Assembly (NCBI RefSeq): GCF_000227685.2
Contig: NZ_CP007029.1
Span: 1,896,501-1,960,500, forward strand
Direction: 5' to 3'
From: Thioalkalivibrio paradoxus ARh 1
GTDB lineage: Bacteria > Pseudomonadota > Gammaproteobacteria > Ectothiorhodospirales > Ectothiorhodospiraceae
DNA length: 64,000 bases
The position numbers were made by a program, and so were the translations under genes. Below the pieces are notes generated by a model that was not told where the DNA came from, did no database searches, and saw only the letters and a program-made list of their open reading frames with translations. The first letter of the stretch is position 1. Each line of letters opens with the position of its first letter. Positions 63,243 through 64,000 of this stretch are shown in pieces.

Positions 63243-63572
63243 TCACTCGGCCAGCGCCTGCAGCAAGGTGACCAGGCCCGGGTTCTCGTGGGAGTGAAGC
63301 AACGCGCCGTCCGGAAGCGCGCCGCGGCCGAGCGTGTCGACCTGGGCGGGGTTTGGAATCGGATAGGCCCGCACGTCGTCTTCGCGGTGGTCGATGCGAC
63401 CCGCGATGTCGTGCAAACAGCGCGCGAGCTGGGCGCTGCTGCCCTCGTAGTAGAACACCGAGTATTGCACCGGCTGGGCAAACCGCTTCAGGAAGCGATG
63501 CAGCCGGATCAGCCGCCGCGGGTCGGCGATGTCGTAGCAGATAAGCCACGCGCGCGGTGCGTTCAGTGCCAC
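63243..63572 (-). CDS. cas2: CRISPR adaptation endonuclease-fold protein Cas2
   Basis: A 109-residue partner of Cas1 in spacer integration. The ferredoxin-like opening AWLICYDIADPRRLIRLHRF carries the conserved aspartate (D14). QPVQYSVFYYEGSSAQLARC and IDHREDDVRAYPIP follow, all typical of Cas2. GTG start at 63572 (VALNAPRAWLI), overlapping the preceding gene by 10 bp; longer frames shadow that gene. The gene points toward the array, from which it is separated by the leader. No cas1 is within the window. Confidence 0.88.
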   Translation of the reverse strand: MALNAPRAWLICYDIADPRRLIRLHRFLKRFAQPVQYSVFYYEGSSAQLARCLHDIAGRIDHREDDVRAYPIPNPAQVDTLGRGALPDGALLHSHENPGLVTLLQALAE

Positions 63573-64000
63573 GATCCAAGCTCCGTGCGCAGGTGGCGCT
63601 TCAAGTCGCCGAGATGCTGCAGCAGTCGGTTCTGGTTTCGCTGCGCCCAGTTCTCGAAGAACAGCAGCGACGCGGCCCCCGTTTCGACCTGCTCGGCCAG
63701 GGTGCCACAGTGCAGGTTGAGGTCGGCCCAGAACAGGCCGGCGATGTCGTCCGCGAGATCCATCGAGGTTCCGTCGAACCCCCAGTACTGGATATCGACG
63801 CCCTCGGCCAGCAGGCGCTGAACAGTCACGCTGGCGCACCAGGCCCGGGCCTCCGGCACGAAATGATCGGCAAGCCTGCCCTGGTATACGAACTGCCGCT
63901 TGAGATCGTTGAACAGGCGAACCGGAACCCGCAGCCCGGGGCCGATGCTGCCCGCCCAGTGCGCGAGCACGTTCATGCGGCGGCTGCGCAGCCAGTTGCG
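63563..64000 (-). CDS. Unrecognised protein overlapping cas2, C-terminal part only
   Basis: The frame is open to the right edge of the window, so only the last 145 residues are seen. It includes an ATG at 63976 (MNVLAHWAGSIG), but coding continues upstream (RNWLRSRR). Visible stretches are VRLFNDLKRQFVYQGRLADH, VQRLLAEGVDIQYWGFDGTS, DDIAGLFWADLNLHCGTLAE and FFENWAQRNQNRLLQHLGDL. I do not recognise the family. It lacks the acidic/His pattern of a Cas1 C-terminus. It ends 10 bp inside cas2, so it is co-translated with it and is probably CRISPR-associated. Confidence 0.6.
   Translation of the reverse strand, partial: RNWLRSRRMNVLAHWAGSIGPGLRVPVRLFNDLKRQFVYQGRLADHFVPEARAWCASVTVQRLLAEGVDIQYWGFDGTSMDLADDIAGLFWADLNLHCGTLAEQVETGAASLLFFENWAQRNQNRLLQHLGDLKRHLRTELGSWH

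Noticed and set aside
63563-64000. Calling the gene before cas2 cas1
   Set aside because: The visible C-terminus lacks the Cas1 catalytic region and typical end; naming it would rest on position alone.

Overview
The window is GC-rich chromosomal DNA of a chemolithoautotrophic gammaproteobacterium. The gene set fits a sulfur oxidiser of the Ectothiorhodospiraceae (Thioalkalivibrio-like): flavocytochrome c sulfide dehydrogenase with multihaem and monohaem cytochromes and a rhodanese, a class I fructose bisphosphatase, squalene synthesis by HpnCDE, and MnmC, UbiG, EttA and PdxH of gammaproteobacterial type. The genus is inferred from gene content, not from a search.

Layout. 1-7250 (minus strand) is a sulfide/electron-transfer cluster. 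In transcription order it holds a PAS-sigma54 activator, an upstream activating array with a sigma54 promoter, a pentahaem cytochrome c, a monohaem cytochrome c, a methionine-rich membrane coiled coil, FccA, FccB, a periplasmic rhodanese and the 5' part of dusA. 7444-21775 is mostly core metabolism: glutamate dehydrogenase, aminopeptidase, an ABC exporter, an M23 peptidase, MnmC, a YgiQ radical SAM protein, a CDGSH-FMN glutamate-synthase-like fusion and PdxH. After tRNA-Ser(CGA) come an orphan MNT nucleotidyltransferase, PEBP and DoxX proteins, and then a compact run mtaD-ubiG-gph-rmuC-hpnC-hpnD-hpnE (23863-31057). 31062-34964 holds a two-component pair, an SDR protein and a small periplasmic protein. 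35207-39612 is an RND pump pair. 39890-47064 has pyrD, membrane proteins, fbp, a hydrolase and ettA. 47206-49482 is a heat-shock module (two Hsp20 genes divergent from cbpA-cbpM) with two face-to-face sigma32-like promoters. A degenerate EAL regulator follows.

The right end is a defence region. It holds a complete four-gene Wadjet type II (JetABCD) system at 52486-60805, a lipase-fold protein that has lost its nucleophile serine, and a CRISPR array of 14 intact 37-bp repeats plus one broken repeat (62103-63120). Next come cas2 and the 3' part of an unrecognised gene overlapping cas2. The interference genes, if present, lie beyond the window.

A dispersed MITE-like palindromic element of about 115-118 bp occurs five times (9436, 9638, 19290, 39738, 61996), with a half copy between jetB and jetC. 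One full copy directly abuts the leader-distal CRISPR repeat. A second, unrelated inverted-repeat element lies at 16716-16864.
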